Shown in pieces: positions 1 to 8,415 of a stretch of DNA of 52,521 nucleotides. A model generated the notes under the pieces. It searched no databases, was not told the origin of the DNA, and worked only from the letters and a program-made list of their open reading frames with translations. Position 1 is the first letter of the stretch; each line of letters opens with the position of its first letter. Origin of the DNA: SAR324 cluster bacterium. Its GTDB lineage: Bacteria > SAR324 > NAC60-12. The stretch lies in the NCBI GenBank assembly GCA_015231885.1, contig JADGAT010000032.1:1-52521 (forward strand). Direction: 5' to 3'. Both the position numbers and the translations under genes were made by a program.

Positions 1-27
1 TTATAAATAATTAACAAAATTACATAT

Positions 28-56
28 ATTTATTTAAATATCAAATTTAAATAAAT
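28..56. repeat. AT-only perfect inverted repeat at the left edge
   Basis: Two 12-bp arms (28-39 and 45-56, ATTTATTTAAAT and its complement) are separated by five bases. Apart from the spacer C it is made only of A and T. It lies just past the stop codon of the HNH gene, so it could be a weak transcription end, but it has no GC stem and resembles a protein-binding dyad as much as a terminator. Confidence 0.5.
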
Positions 57-72
57 GCCTAGCATTATATTA

Positions 73-543
73 TTAAAAATACTGATTTGAAGGGGACAGG
101 CTGGATTCAAAGGGTAGTTCATCGGCGGTGAGAGGAAGTTGATAAGCAGGTAATGGGGAATCACTGACTAGGGGTCTAGGCTCTGAAACAAAGTCTGTAT
201 CATTTTCAAAAAAATCTCTTTGCAGGCCGGAAAGTCTCAGGTTTTCCATTATTTCTAAGTAATCTTCTGTTTCAGGGAACATTTCCAGTTGCTTTCCTTT
301 ATAAGAAAAATAATAAGAAGCTTCTTGATCCATTAGATTGTGGCAACGCCTGCACAATACAATCAGGTTTTCCTTTGTGTTATTTTCGCGCTGACAATCA
401 ATGTGGTGAATCATCAATTTGGACTTAGACTGATCTCTGTTTTCACGAATTCCACAAAGTGCGCATTTTTCACCAAAGGCTTTTTTGACGATCGCCGCAT
501 CTTGCTTCCGACCTTTCGAAGGTCCTGTTTTTTTAAAAGACAT
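73..543 (-). CDS. HNH endonuclease domain protein
   Basis: A 156-residue protein with a zinc-braced HNH nuclease core: Cys27-x2-Cys30, then His46-His47-Ile-Asp49, Asn59, and Cys64-x2-Cys67-His68. This order (CxxC, HHID, N, CxxCH) is typical of HNH enzymes that cut DNA with a beta-beta-alpha-metal fold. The first 20 residues are basic and could contact DNA. The last 70 residues are acidic and Pro/Ser-rich with no motif I recognise. The protein stands alone, divergent from the pantothenate operon, with no methylase, terminase or phage gene next to it, so restriction, homing or repair roles cannot be told apart. The ATG at 543 is the only reasonable start. Family confidence is high; biological role unknown. 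Confidence 0.8.
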   Translation of the reverse strand: MSFKKTGPSKGRKQDAAIVKKAFGEKCALCGIRENRDQSKSKLMIHHIDCQRENNTKENLIVLCRRCHNLMDQEASYYFSYKGKQLEMFPETEDYLEIMENLRLSGLQRDFFENDTDFVSEPRPLVSDSPLPAYQLPLTADELPFESSLSPSNQYF

Positions 544-653
544 ATAAAGTTATCATGGAGTTGCAATGTATTTTATTGAACCAAGAATTGTGTATTCTAG
601 CTCAAGTGAAAAGAATGTAAAGCAAAATAGATCGGCAGCTGCTTTCCTGTCAG

Positions 654-745
654 CAGGTATAATGAGGGGGCGTTTTTTAAGATATGATATTTTTTTGTTT
701 AAACCGGGATTTCATTTTGTTTTTAGTGCAAGATCAGGTATAATG
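654..745 (+). promoter_or_regulatory. Candidate tandem promoter -10 regions for the pan operon
   Basis: TATAAT occurs at 658-663 and 739-744 inside identical 11-base repeats. Neither has a good TTGACA box 17 bases upstream, so they may be extended or activator-dependent promoters, or chance AT-rich matches. Direction and position fit transcription of panB. Confidence 0.3.
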
Positions 746-834
746 CTTAGTTGTTTATTCAGCATCAAAAATGATGCTGTGAGTTGTCAGGGCATTTTTT
801 TTTGCACATGTCGGATTTTCGTCCTCTTGGTGCG

Positions 835-882
835 TCTGACAGGTGTTGCTCGATGGGATGCTATCCAGCAACACCTGTCAGA
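835..882 (+). repeat. 16-bp perfect hairpin just upstream of panB
   Basis: The arms 835-850 (TCTGACAGGTGTTGCT) and 867-882 are exactly complementary over 16 bp. The 16-base loop can form a further four pairs (GGAT 856-859 with ATCC 863-866). No T-tract follows on either strand, so it is not a standard Rho-independent terminator. It ends 25 bases before the panB ATG at 908 and would sit in the mRNA leader, where it could control translation or RNA stability. Confidence 0.65.
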
Positions 883-907
883 AAAAATGATAAATTATAG
901 TAAACTC

Positions 908-1774
908 ATGTCCAAAAAAATCTCCATATTAGATATCCTAGAAAAGAAGAACTGTAAACAGTCCATCACGATGTTGACGGCTTATGACAGTATTGGTGCA
1001 ACCCTGGTGGATGAGGCCGGCATTGATATTATTCTGGTTGGAGATTCTGTAGCAATGACCATGCTGGGACATGAAAGCACAAATACGGTGACCATGGAAG
1101 AAATGCTGCATCATTGCCGTGCTGCATCCCGTGGTAGAACAAATTCACTACTTGTCGGAGACATGCCATTCATGTCCTATCAGGTGAGTCCAACAGAAGC
1201 ACTCCATAATGCTGGCCGGTTCATCAAAGAAGCAGGAGTGGATGCCGTCAAACTGGAAGGAGGCCGTGAAGTATCCGAGACCGTTAACGGTATAGTCAAT
1301 GCGGGCATTCCTGTGATGGGACACTTGGGATTGACTCCTCAAACGGTTACCAGGCTGGGAGGCTATAAAGTACAGGCAAAAACGGCGGATTCCGCAAAAC
1401 GATTGTTGGAAGATGCTTTACTTTTGCAAAAGGCCGGCTGTTTTTCCATTGTGCTGGAGATGGTACCTGCCTTTGTTGCAGAGGAAGTCAGCAAAAAATT
1501 AAAGATTCCAACAATTGGTATTGGTGCAGGAGTTGGTTGTGATGGACAAGTACTTGTTTTTCATGATATATTAGGGCTTTTTGATCACTTTAAACCTAAG
1601 TTTGTGAAGCAATATGCCAATTTGCGCCCACAAATAGTGGATGCTATACATTCTTATCGAGCAGATGTTGAAGCTCGCAGCTTTCCTGCTCAGGAACACG
1701 GCTTTGACATGGAGGAACCTGAAAAACAGGCTTTTTTGAAGAACATACAGGACATTGATGAGGACACCAGATAA
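908..1774 (+). CDS. panB: 3-methyl-2-oxobutanoate hydroxymethyltransferase
   Basis: First committed enzyme of pantothenate synthesis: it adds the hydroxymethyl group from methylene-tetrahydrofolate to 2-oxoisovalerate, giving ketopantoate. From ATG 908 it is 288 residues, close to the usual 260-280. Visible family motifs are VGDSVAMTMLGH (metal Asp), GDMPF (second Asp), KLEGG and LEMVP (active-site Glu). The protein begins MSKKISILDIL, a normal PanB start; an in-frame ATG at 887 would add seven residues, and a longer upstream frame is probably leader DNA. The Shine-Dalgarno is weak, and the hairpin at 835-882 lies directly upstream. The last 20 bases overlap panE, indicating translational coupling. 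Confidence 0.95.
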   Translation: MSKKISILDILEKKNCKQSITMLTAYDSIGATLVDEAGIDIILVGDSVAMTMLGHESTNTVTMEEMLHHCRAASRGRTNSLLVGDMPFMSYQVSPTEALHNAGRFIKEAGVDAVKLEGGREVSETVNGIVNAGIPVMGHLGLTPQTVTRLGGYKVQAKTADSAKRLLEDALLLQKAGCFSIVLEMVPAFVAEEVSKKLKIPTIGIGAGVGCDGQVLVFHDILGLFDHFKPKFVKQYANLRPQIVDAIHSYRADVEARSFPAQEHGFDMEEPEKQAFLKNIQDIDEDTR

Positions 1775-2699
1775 TGTGGTCATATTTGGTGTTGGTGCTC
1801 TGGGAACATTGTTTGGAAGTCATTTGAACAAGGTTGCCCGTGTGACACTGGTCGACAGTTGGAGAGAACAAGTAAAGACGCTCCAAAAAAGAGGGTTGAC
1901 TGTCACAGAGATGGATGGGAGACCGTCCCATCACCAACTTTCAGTGACAGACCAGATTTCAGAACTTTCGGATGTAGATCTGGTTTTAATTCTGGTTAAA
2001 AGTCATCAAACATTGGATGTCGCACCAAAAGCAGTTCAGGTTTTAGGGGACAATGGCATTGTTGTTACCCTGCAAAACGGATTAGGAAATTACGAACAAA
2101 TTGCTCAATTGGCAGGGAGGGAGCGAACCAGTTTGGGCGTAACATTTCAAGGGGCAACCCTGGAATCTTGCGGATTGCTGCGACACGCGGGGGTGGGTTC
2201 TACGACTTTGGTCAGGTTGCCGGGACAAGAAACACTTTTTCAAGGTATTGAAGACCTGTTTCATCGAGCAGGAATACCGGTAATGCTCGTAGATAACGCC
2301 GATAGCCTGGTGTGGAGCAAATTAGCCGTCAATGCCGCAATCAATCCATTGACGGCATTGCTGGAAGTTCCAAATGGCTCGCTGGTTGAACAGGAAACGT
2401 GGTTGAATCTGATGCTGGCCGCAGTACAAGAGGTTACTGCGGTTGCGGCAGCAAAGCACATTGATCTATCTGGTGATGATATGGCCCAAAAGGTTGTTGA
2501 AGTCTGTCGTGCAACAGCTAAGAACCATTCGTCGATGTTTCAGGATATCAAAAAGAACCGGCAAACCGAAATTGAAGCAATTTGTGGACAAGTCGTTCGT
2601 TATAGCAAAGAATTGGGCATACCAACGCCAGTCAACGGAAAACTGCTGGAGTTGGTTCGAGCCAAAGAAACGGGTCAACACGTGAATTTAGATTTTTAA
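1758..2699 (+). CDS. panE: 2-dehydropantoate 2-reductase
   Basis: NADPH-dependent reductase that turns ketopantoate into pantoate, the second step of the pathway. The 313-residue protein opens with a Rossmann nucleotide-binding motif (VVIFGVGALGTLFG), and shows LVKSHQT and TLQNGLGN, followed by the C-terminal helical domain with the conserved SLVWSKLAVNAAINPLTALL stretch that holds the catalytic Lys and Asn. The ATG at 1758 lies inside the end of panB; a TTG at 1755 is possible but less likely. Its stop codon shares one base with the panC start (TAATG). The order panB-panE-panC-panD makes this the pathway enzyme rather than a stray family member. Confidence 0.93.
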   Translation: MRTPDNVVIFGVGALGTLFGSHLNKVARVTLVDSWREQVKTLQKRGLTVTEMDGRPSHHQLSVTDQISELSDVDLVLILVKSHQTLDVAPKAVQVLGDNGIVVTLQNGLGNYEQIAQLAGRERTSLGVTFQGATLESCGLLRHAGVGSTTLVRLPGQETLFQGIEDLFHRAGIPVMLVDNADSLVWSKLAVNAAINPLTALLEVPNGSLVEQETWLNLMLAAVQEVTAVAAAKHIDLSGDDMAQKVVEVCRATAKNHSSMFQDIKKNRQTEIEAICGQVVRYSKELGIPTPVNGKLLELVRAKETGQHVNLDF

Positions 2700-3538
2700 T
2701 GATGGAAGTTTTTCAGACGGTTGATGATTTGCGTCAGGCACGCTGGGAAAACCCAACAAAAATTTGGGGTTTGGTGCCGACAATGGGTTTCCTGCATGCA
2801 GGGCATCTCCGCCTAGTCGAACAGGCGTGTGAGCAAAACGATCGTGTTGGAGTGAGTATTTTTGTGAACCCTGCACAATTCAACAATCCCAATGACCTCG
2901 AAAAATATCCTCGTAATTTGGAACAAGACTTGGATATGCTGAAGCAAGCAGGGGTTGATTTGGTATGGACTCCCACTCCGCAGATGGTATATCCTGCAAG
3001 TTATCAAACTTATGTGGATGTTGAGCAAATCACTCAAAAGCTGGAAGGCGCAACACGCCCCGGGCATTTTCGCGGTGTCGCAACGGTTGTTTCTAAACTT
3101 TTTAATGTATTCCAGCCCACCCGTGCCTATTTTGGGCAAAAAGATGCACAGCAGTTGGCTGTGATCAAACAGATGGTGGAGGATTTGAACTTCAATCTGG
3201 AAATTGTCGCTTGTCCAACAGTTCGAGAATCCGATGGTTTGGCAATGAGTTCCCGAAATGCCAACCTGTCTCCTACTGCCAGACAAAATGCAATATGCCT
3301 TTACAAAGCTTTGACTGCTGCCAAAGATGCCTTATTGAGTGGACAACAAAGTGCAGAGATGCTGCGTCATATCATGACGGAGATTATTGAGTCAACGGCA
3401 ATGACACAAATTGATTATGTCAGTGTTGCTCATCCTCAAACCTTTTCTGAATTGGAAAAAGTCGAAAGCCAGGCTTTGCTGTCGATGGCGATCTTTGTCG
3501 ATGGGGTTCGTTTAATTGATAATATACTGATTGATTGA
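2699..3538 (+). CDS. panC: Pantothenate synthetase (pantoate-beta-alanine ligase)
   Basis: ATP-dependent ligase joining pantoate and beta-alanine to make pantothenate. The 279-residue length is typical. Motifs: VPTMGFLHAGHLRLV (HIGH-like HAGH that binds ATP), SIFVNPAQFN, ATRPGHFRGVATVVSKLFN, FGQKDAQQLAVI, and MSSRNANLS (KMSKS-like loop). Two adjacent ATG codons (2699 and 2702) both fit; the first overlaps the panE stop by one base. Third gene of the operon, it needs pantoate from PanB/PanE and beta-alanine from PanD. Confidence 0.95.
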   Translation: MMEVFQTVDDLRQARWENPTKIWGLVPTMGFLHAGHLRLVEQACEQNDRVGVSIFVNPAQFNNPNDLEKYPRNLEQDLDMLKQAGVDLVWTPTPQMVYPASYQTYVDVEQITQKLEGATRPGHFRGVATVVSKLFNVFQPTRAYFGQKDAQQLAVIKQMVEDLNFNLEIVACPTVRESDGLAMSSRNANLSPTARQNAICLYKALTAAKDALLSGQQSAEMLRHIMTEIIESTAMTQIDYVSVAHPQTFSELEKVESQALLSMAIFVDGVRLIDNILID

Positions 3539-3549
3539 AAGTAAACAAT

Positions 3550-3891
3550 ATGCGTTGGTTATTACGTTCAAAAATACACAAAGCCACGGTCACAGAAGCT
3601 GATTTGAGTTATGTGGGCAGCATTACCATTGATGTGGATTTGCTGGAAAAAACAGGGCTGATGGAAGGCGAAAAAGTCCTGGTGGTCAGCAATACTTCTG
3701 GTGCTCGGCTGGAAACTTATGTTTTCGTTGGTGAGCGGGGTTCGGGTACTATTTGTGTCAATGGTGCGGCAGCACATTTGATCAAGGCCGGAGAAGAAAT
3801 CATCATCATAGGATTTGAACTTTCGGATCACCCGATTCAGCCATCGTGTATTCTGGTGGATGAGCAGAACAGGTTTGTACGGTTTTTATAA
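3550..3891 (+). CDS. panD: Aspartate 1-decarboxylase
   Basis: Makes beta-alanine from aspartate for PanC. It is a self-cleaving pyruvoyl enzyme: the processing site is Gly23-Ser24 in YVGSITID, matching Gly24-Ser25 of the E. coli enzyme, where Ser becomes the pyruvoyl group. Lys8, Arg53, Thr56 and Tyr57 match the substrate- and cleavage-related residues, and NGAAAHLIKAGEEIIIIGF is the conserved later block. The ATG at 3550 gives MRWLLRSKIHKA, 113 residues; a TTG at 3535 would add five. It lies 11 bases after panC and ends the operon, so all four enzymes from 2-oxoisovalerate and aspartate to pantothenate are together. Confidence 0.93.
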   Translation: MRWLLRSKIHKATVTEADLSYVGSITIDVDLLEKTGLMEGEKVLVVSNTSGARLETYVFVGERGSGTICVNGAAAHLIKAGEEIIIIGFELSDHPIQPSCILVDEQNRFVRFL

Positions 3892-4216
3892 CAACCTTGC
3901 TACCACGATCCTTGCTTGTGCCCAAGAAACGCTTCCATAAATCCCTCCTTGTTATCATTCCCTTTGATATGATAGCCAAGATGTGTGCCTCATGGATTGT
4001 GCTCAGCATGGTACTCTTTTGTAAGAATTTACAGTGCCAACCCTTTAAAGCAATTCTCGGATGACATACATCTACCGACATTTCAGAAAAATTAATTTCA
4101 TTTGCACCAACTGAAACATTAGGCAAGAAAAGTAATGAGGACAGGGTGATTCGTTTGTAACCATGACGATATTCAAAGTCACAGCCAACGCTTCCGTCGC
4201 TTATAGTGTTTAGCAT
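3806..4216 (-). CDS. Doubtful ORF between panD and livF
   Basis: The 287 bases between the convergent panD and livF stops are nearly filled by an open frame on the minus strand that begins inside the end of livF and runs antisense into panD. It would encode about 136 residues (starting MLNTISDGSVGCDFEYRHGY, with ITRRDLWKRFLGTSKDRGSKV near the end). I recognise no family, no Shine-Dalgarno is evident, and both ends overlap well-supported genes. It may be a decayed gene fragment or chance. I see no GC-rich terminator here for either flanking operon. Confidence 0.2.
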   Translation of the reverse strand: MLNTISDGSVGCDFEYRHGYKRITLSSLLFLPNVSVGANEINFSEMSVDVCHPRIALKGWHCKFLQKSTMLSTIHEAHILAIISKGMITRRDLWKRFLGTSKDRGSKVVIKTVQTCSAHPPEYTMAESGDPKVQIL

Positions 4217-4991
4217 CACGAAAACTTTTTCTTCCTTCGCTGCTCATACCAAGATAAAATTCTTTAACATCTTCATTTTCGCCCAGTTCTTTGGCGCTTC
4301 CATCCATCACAACTCGGCCATTTTCCATGATGTACCCATAATTGGAATAAGCCAGGGCAATATTGGTGTTTTGCTCTGCCAGGAGAACACTGACGCCCTC
4401 CTGTTCATTGAGTTTTTTGACAATTTCAAAAATTTCTTCCACCAGCATCGGTGCGAGCCCCATTGATGGTTCATCCAGCAGGATCATAGTAGGATTGGCC
4501 ATCAGCGCACGGCCTATAGCAGCCATTTGCTGTTCACCTCCTGAAGTAAAACCAGCCATGGTTCCGCGTCTTTGTTTCAAGCGGGGAAAATATTCATAAA
4601 CCATCTCCAGAGATTCATTGATGACTTTGCGTCCTCCTTTTCGAGTGTAGGCACCTGTTAAAAGATTCTCTTCAATGGTGAGATGCTCGAAGCAATGTCG
4701 GCCTTCCATGACTTGGACGACCCCCATTTTGACCAGTTCCGCAGGGTTTAGTTTTTCTACCCGCGTTCCCTGGAATTCAATGGAACCTTTTGTGGTGTCT
4801 CCCCGTTCAGCTTTCAGCAGATTAGAAATGGCTTTCAGGGTAGTACTCTTACCGGCTCCATTTGCCCCGAGGAGAGCCACAATTTCTCCTTCGGGAACTT
4901 CCAAAGATACGCCTTTTAAGACAAGAATAACATGATCATAGATAACTTCGATGTTATTGACTGATAGAATTATATTAGCTTGATCACTCAT
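4179..4991 (-). CDS. livF: Branched-chain amino acid-type ABC transporter ATPase (LivF)
   Basis: One of two cytoplasmic ATPases powering the Liv-type importer. The 270-residue protein has Walker A GANGAGKST at 42-50, a signature TSGGEQQM, Walker B MILLDEPSMGLAP and the switch-region LLAEQN. LivF rather than LivG is indicated by the VVQVMEGRHCFEHLTIEENL stretch and by the basic tail RKSFRDAKHYKRRKRWL seen in homologues clustered with acyl-CoA ligases. It is the last gene of the minus-strand operon, 24 bases after the binding-protein gene. Substrate is unknown; besides leucine-type amino acids such systems may carry amides or other small acids. Confidence 0.92.
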   Translation of the reverse strand: MSDQANIILSVNNIEVIYDHVILVLKGVSLEVPEGEIVALLGANGAGKSTTLKAISNLLKAERGDTTKGSIEFQGTRVEKLNPAELVKMGVVQVMEGRHCFEHLTIEENLLTGAYTRKGGRKVINESLEMVYEYFPRLKQRRGTMAGFTSGGEQQMAAIGRALMANPTMILLDEPSMGLAPMLVEEIFEIVKKLNEQEGVSVLLAEQNTNIALAYSNYGYIMENGRVVMDGSAKELGENEDVKEFYLGMSSEGRKSFRDAKHYKRRKRWL

Positions 4992-5015
4992 ACTCTTACC
5001 GTAAGGCGTATAAAG

Positions 5016-6344
5016 TTATGTTTTTGGGCAATCACGTGGAGTGATCCCTTTTTCTTTAGCATATTTTGCTGCAGATTCTTCAATCATGGGGCGTACAATG
5101 GATTGATCCGACTTGATCCAATCCGTAATCACGTTCCATTTGCTGCCGTCCCATTGTTGAAATTTAACGGAACCTCCACCTTCATGATCATAGCAGGACA
5201 GTTTGATAGGCATCATCAGTCCAGCAACTCCCAACTCATTCAAACGACCTTCATCAATGTTTATGTTTTCCAGTCCCCAGCGAACCTGTTCGCCAGTTAA
5301 GGATTTCTTGCCAAATTTTTCCTGGGCTGTGCGAATGGCTTCGACTGTCACAACTCCATGAATAATGCCACGGTTCCAGTAGATCGTACCCAATCTCTTT
5401 TTATCGGACAGATTCCCTTTACCGTCATCATAAACATGCTTGATGATGTCCTGGATGGCAGGAAAATCAGTACCTGCTGGATGGAATCCCGCTGCGATAA
5501 ATCCTTTTGCGGCTTTGCCTGCGGGAATAACATCCTCTTCAGCACCACTCCACCAGACACCAACAATTTTGTCAGCAGGAAATCTCATCCGAGCGGCTTC
5601 TTTCAAGGCCGTTGGGTTCATCACACCCCATCCTCGCAAAATAACCCAATCCGGCTTCATTCTGCGGATTTGCAACCATTGGGATTTTTGATCAGCTCCT
5701 GGGTGAGGCACTTCCAGGTGAGACACCTTGAAACCATATATTTCTGCCTGCTTGTTCAAGACAGGGATGGTTTCCCGCCCATAACCGGAGCCATGATGGA
5801 GATTAACAATGTGCTTTCCTTTTAATTTATCCATACCACCTTCTTTCATGCCAATGAACTTGATCTTAGCGGTATTCTGGCTCCAATAGTTGGTGATGAT
5901 TGGAAAGATATAAGGAAATACTCTGCCATCCGATGCATCGGTTCGCCCATATCCCATGGACATGATGGGGATCTTATCATTAGTGGCACGCTCAATAACG
6001 GCATAGGTCATTCCAGTAGAAACAAAATTAAAAACAGAGGCTCCCGTTGGGCCTTTATTTTTTAAACGTTCGTAACATTCCACTCCCCGGGGAGTACTGT
6101 ACTCCGTCTCGCATTCTTCCCAGGTCAGCTTGACCCCATTGATTCCGCCATCTCGAATATTAATCATGTTCATATAGTCAATGAACCCTCCATACAATCC
6201 AGTACCGCCCGCAGCATACGGTCCCACCCGATAGCTGGGTAACGGAACGAACTGCTCATCAGCTGCTGCCGATGAGATCATTGTTGCTCCACCAACCAGT
6301 GAAGCAGAAATTCCGATCAAAAACCATTTTTTCAATCCTAACAT
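5016..6344 (-). CDS. Periplasmic substrate-binding protein of the Liv-type transporter
   Basis: A 442-residue exported binding protein. Residues 1-28 form a signal peptide (basic start, hydrophobic core, cleavage near SSAAA-DEQ). The mature part has the type I periplasmic-binding layout, with the repeated Rossmann-like lobes seen around VFNFVSTGMTYAVIERA, GKHIVNLHHGSGYGRETIPV and PDWVILRGWGVMN. At about 440 residues it is longer than E. coli LivJ/LivK and matches the long subclass found beside acyl-CoA ligases. It lies between livM and livF; a structured 101-base gap before it may allow higher expression than for the membrane subunits. The ligand cannot be deduced. Confidence 0.85.
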   Translation of the reverse strand: MLGLKKWFLIGISASLVGGATMISSAAADEQFVPLPSYRVGPYAAGGTGLYGGFIDYMNMINIRDGGINGVKLTWEECETEYSTPRGVECYERLKNKGPTGASVFNFVSTGMTYAVIERATNDKIPIMSMGYGRTDASDGRVFPYIFPIITNYWSQNTAKIKFIGMKEGGMDKLKGKHIVNLHHGSGYGRETIPVLNKQAEIYGFKVSHLEVPHPGADQKSQWLQIRRMKPDWVILRGWGVMNPTALKEAARMRFPADKIVGVWWSGAEEDVIPAGKAAKGFIAAGFHPAGTDFPAIQDIIKHVYDDGKGNLSDKKRLGTIYWNRGIIHGVVTVEAIRTAQEKFGKKSLTGEQVRWGLENINIDEGRLNELGVAGLMMPIKLSCYDHEGGGSVKFQQWDGSKWNVITDWIKSDQSIVRPMIEESAAKYAKEKGITPRDCPKT

Positions 6345-6365
6345 ATCAACCTCTCCTCTTTTCTA

Positions 6366-6415
6366 AATGACCACCTGCATGGTGGTTTTTCGTCAATAAC
6401 CACCAATTGGTCATT
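6366..6415 (-). other. Stem-loop between livM and the binding-protein gene
   Basis: Within the operon, AATGACC (6366-6372) pairs with 6409-6415, and GGTGGTT (6381-6387) can pair with AACCACC (6398-6404) or with ACCACC (6370-6375), giving two alternative hairpins. Such intercistronic structures often protect an upstream or downstream segment from RNases so the binding protein is made in excess. It could also partially terminate transcription, though on the minus strand no T-run follows. Confidence 0.5.
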
Positions 6416-6445
6416 GACACTCAAAATGCCGTGAATGCGGCAAAC

Positions 6446-7513
6446 TCAGTATGGAAACGGCCACATGCGAATTTTTTCTTTCACAATCTGCCACAATCGG
6501 GCCATTCCCTGGGGTTCAATAATCAGAAAAAAGATGATCAAACCTCCAAATACCATTAATTCGGCAACAACTAAAAATTGTTGAGAAACCAGATCCCCTA
6601 AAAGGGCATGAGCACTAATGTTTAGAAATATGGGAAGCAATAAAATGAAGGCTGCTCCAATAAAGGATCCCAGGATGGTGCCCACTCCTCCAACAATAAT
6701 CATGAACAAGATACGCAGGGACATGCTGATGTCAAAGGCCGCTGGCTCGACATTTCCCAGGTAAGTGAATGCCCAAAGAGCACCGGCAATTCCTAAGTAA
6801 AAGGAACTGATAGCAAAAGCAAGCAGCTTCGTCTTTAGCATGGGAATTCCGATCACTTCGGCCGCAATATCCATGTCCCGCACCGCCATGAAATCTCGTC
6901 CAATCGAACAACGCATCATATTTTTAGCCAGCAGGGCAAGAACACTGACAATGGTCAACGTGGTGTAGTATCGGCTGATCGGAGAGGTCAATTCAAAACC
7001 AAATAATGTCAGAGGGGGTGTCGAAATGGACCCGGAAGGGTCATAGTTGTAAAACCAACCCACATGGGTAAAGATCCATTCTATAAAAAATTGAGCAGCC
7101 AGTGTGGCCACTGCCAGGTAAAATCCTTTGATGCGTAAACTGGGGATACCAAAAAAAACACCTACAGCTGCAGCCGCCAAACCGGACAAGATGAAGCTGA
7201 TCACGAAAGGAATCTCAGGAAGTCGTGTGATGAAGTTCCAGGCTGAAAAAGCGCCTACGGACATGAAAGCTGCTGCGCCAAGTGAGAGCTGTCCTGCATA
7301 ACCTGTCAGAATATTCAGTCCCAGTGCGGCTAATCCGGAAATTAAAAAAGGGACCAGAATTGCCACAAAATAGTATTCATTGGAAACGAGAGGAATCCCC
7401 ACAAATGCAATGAGCATTATGATTCCGAAACCTAAAAAATCCTGCCGGATTGGGAAAATCGCATCATCGGCAGCATAGCTTGTTTTGAATTGTCCCGTTT
7501 CACGATAAAACAT
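6446..7513 (-). CDS. livM: Liv-type ABC transporter permease LivM
   Basis: Inner-membrane permease with about eight to nine hydrophobic segments in 355 residues. The block ILTGYAGQLSLGAAAFMSVGA is the LivM family signature, and MAVRDMDIAAEVIGI with LLAFAISSFYLGIAGAL forms the cytoplasmic coupling loop region that docks the ATPases. The N-terminal 30 residues are hydrophilic and cytoplasmic. It begins three bases after livH ends, showing coupling, and forms the heterodimeric channel with LivH. Confidence 0.92.
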   Translation of the reverse strand: MFYRETGQFKTSYAADDAIFPIRQDFLGFGIIMLIAFVGIPLVSNEYYFVAILVPFLISGLAALGLNILTGYAGQLSLGAAAFMSVGAFSAWNFITRLPEIPFVISFILSGLAAAAVGVFFGIPSLRIKGFYLAVATLAAQFFIEWIFTHVGWFYNYDPSGSISTPPLTLFGFELTSPISRYYTTLTIVSVLALLAKNMMRCSIGRDFMAVRDMDIAAEVIGIPMLKTKLLAFAISSFYLGIAGALWAFTYLGNVEPAAFDISMSLRILFMIIVGGVGTILGSFIGAAFILLLPIFLNISAHALLGDLVSQQFLVVAELMVFGGLIIFFLIIEPQGMARLWQIVKEKIRMWPFPY

Positions 7514-7516
7514 ACG

Positions 7517-8398
7517 TCAAACCCTCTCAATATGAACTTCACCAAACAAACCGTAAGGCCGAATCAATAAAAATGCCAGGGCCAGCATGTAAGGAAAAAA
7601 ATTTTCAATCCCTCCACCCACATACGGACCTAAATAAACTTCTGCCAGTTTTTCGGAGGAGCCAATGATCAGACCTCCAACAATTGCGCCGGGAATTGAC
7701 TCAAACCCGCCTAAGATCAGAACAGGAAATGCTTTTAAAATGATCAATGACAGGGCGAATTGCACCCCGAGCCTTGATCCCCATAACAAGCCGGCAACGA
7801 TTGCAACAAAGCCCGCGACGACCCAAACTAAAACCCAAATATGCCGGAGAGGAATCCCGATGGATAAGGCGGCTTGGTGATCGTCAGCAACAGCACGCAA
7901 TGCCCGCCCCATTTTGGTTTTGCTGAAAAAGAAAGCAAGACCTGCCACCATGGCGGCGGCTGTGACTCCAGCAAAAATGTCAAACTGACTGACCATGATA
8001 TCCCCAATGAATATGGGATCATCTGAAATGCCAAGCTCTAATCGGTGTACCTGGGAACCCCAGAGGGCTTGTGCAAATCCTTCCAGAAAAAAGCTAAGTC
8101 CGATAGTAGCCATGAACAAGGTAATCAGTGGTTGATTGACAAGTGGACGCAGTACCACCCTCTCAACAACAAAAGCCAGGATGACCATGATGATTGCCGT
8201 CAGGAGCAATGCTACCCAAAAATTGATTCCCATTTCCACAAAACTGACAAAGGAAAGAGCGGCAAACAAAGCCATGGTGCCCTGGGCGTAGTTCAGCACT
8301 CCCGATGCTTTGAAAATGAGTACAAATCCCAATGCAACCAAAGAATACATGACTCCTGCCAATAAGCCGGCAATCAAAACTTCCATAAAAAATGACAT
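7517..8398 (-). CDS. livH: Liv-type ABC transporter permease LivH
   Basis: Second membrane subunit, 293 residues with about eight transmembrane segments. The N-terminal GLLAGVMYSLVALGFVLIFK followed by ASGVLNYAQG is the LivH signature, and RAVADDHQAALSIGIPLRHIW is the ATPase-contact loop. AIVGGLIIGSSEKLAEVYLG lies near the C-terminus. The gene follows livG by 17 bases with a purine-rich ribosome site, and the product pairs with LivM. Confidence 0.92.
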   Translation of the reverse strand: MSFFMEVLIAGLLAGVMYSLVALGFVLIFKASGVLNYAQGTMALFAALSFVSFVEMGINFWVALLLTAIIMVILAFVVERVVLRPLVNQPLITLFMATIGLSFFLEGFAQALWGSQVHRLELGISDDPIFIGDIMVSQFDIFAGVTAAAMVAGLAFFFSKTKMGRALRAVADDHQAALSIGIPLRHIWVLVWVVAGFVAIVAGLLWGSRLGVQFALSLIILKAFPVLILGGFESIPGAIVGGLIIGSSEKLAEVYLGPYVGGGIENFFPYMLALAFLLIRPYGLFGEVHIERV

Positions 8399-8415
8399 GG
8401 GTTCTTCCTCCCTCT

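Larger units (their letters stand above)
544..907. other. Divergent intergenic region between HNH gene and panB
   Basis: This 364-base space has no convincing gene. It carries an exact 11-base direct repeat, CAGGTATAATG, at 654-664 and 735-745, each containing a perfect TATAAT box; a perfect 8-bp hairpin at 760-779 (CAGCATCA, loop AAAA); and a long perfect hairpin at 835-882. A reading frame open from 566 into panB exists but has no pantothenate-enzyme homology before about 908. Confidence 0.6.

Noticed and set aside
340..579. Plus-strand frame over the HNH gene
   Set aside because: Antisense to a gene with clear HNH motifs; no family features.
566..907. N-terminal extension of panB
   Set aside because: The frame is open but lies over a hairpin and promoter-like repeats, has low similarity to any enzyme, and panB homology begins at MSKKISILD.
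2813..3286. 157-codon frame antisense to panC
   Set aside because: panC motifs on the other strand are unambiguous.
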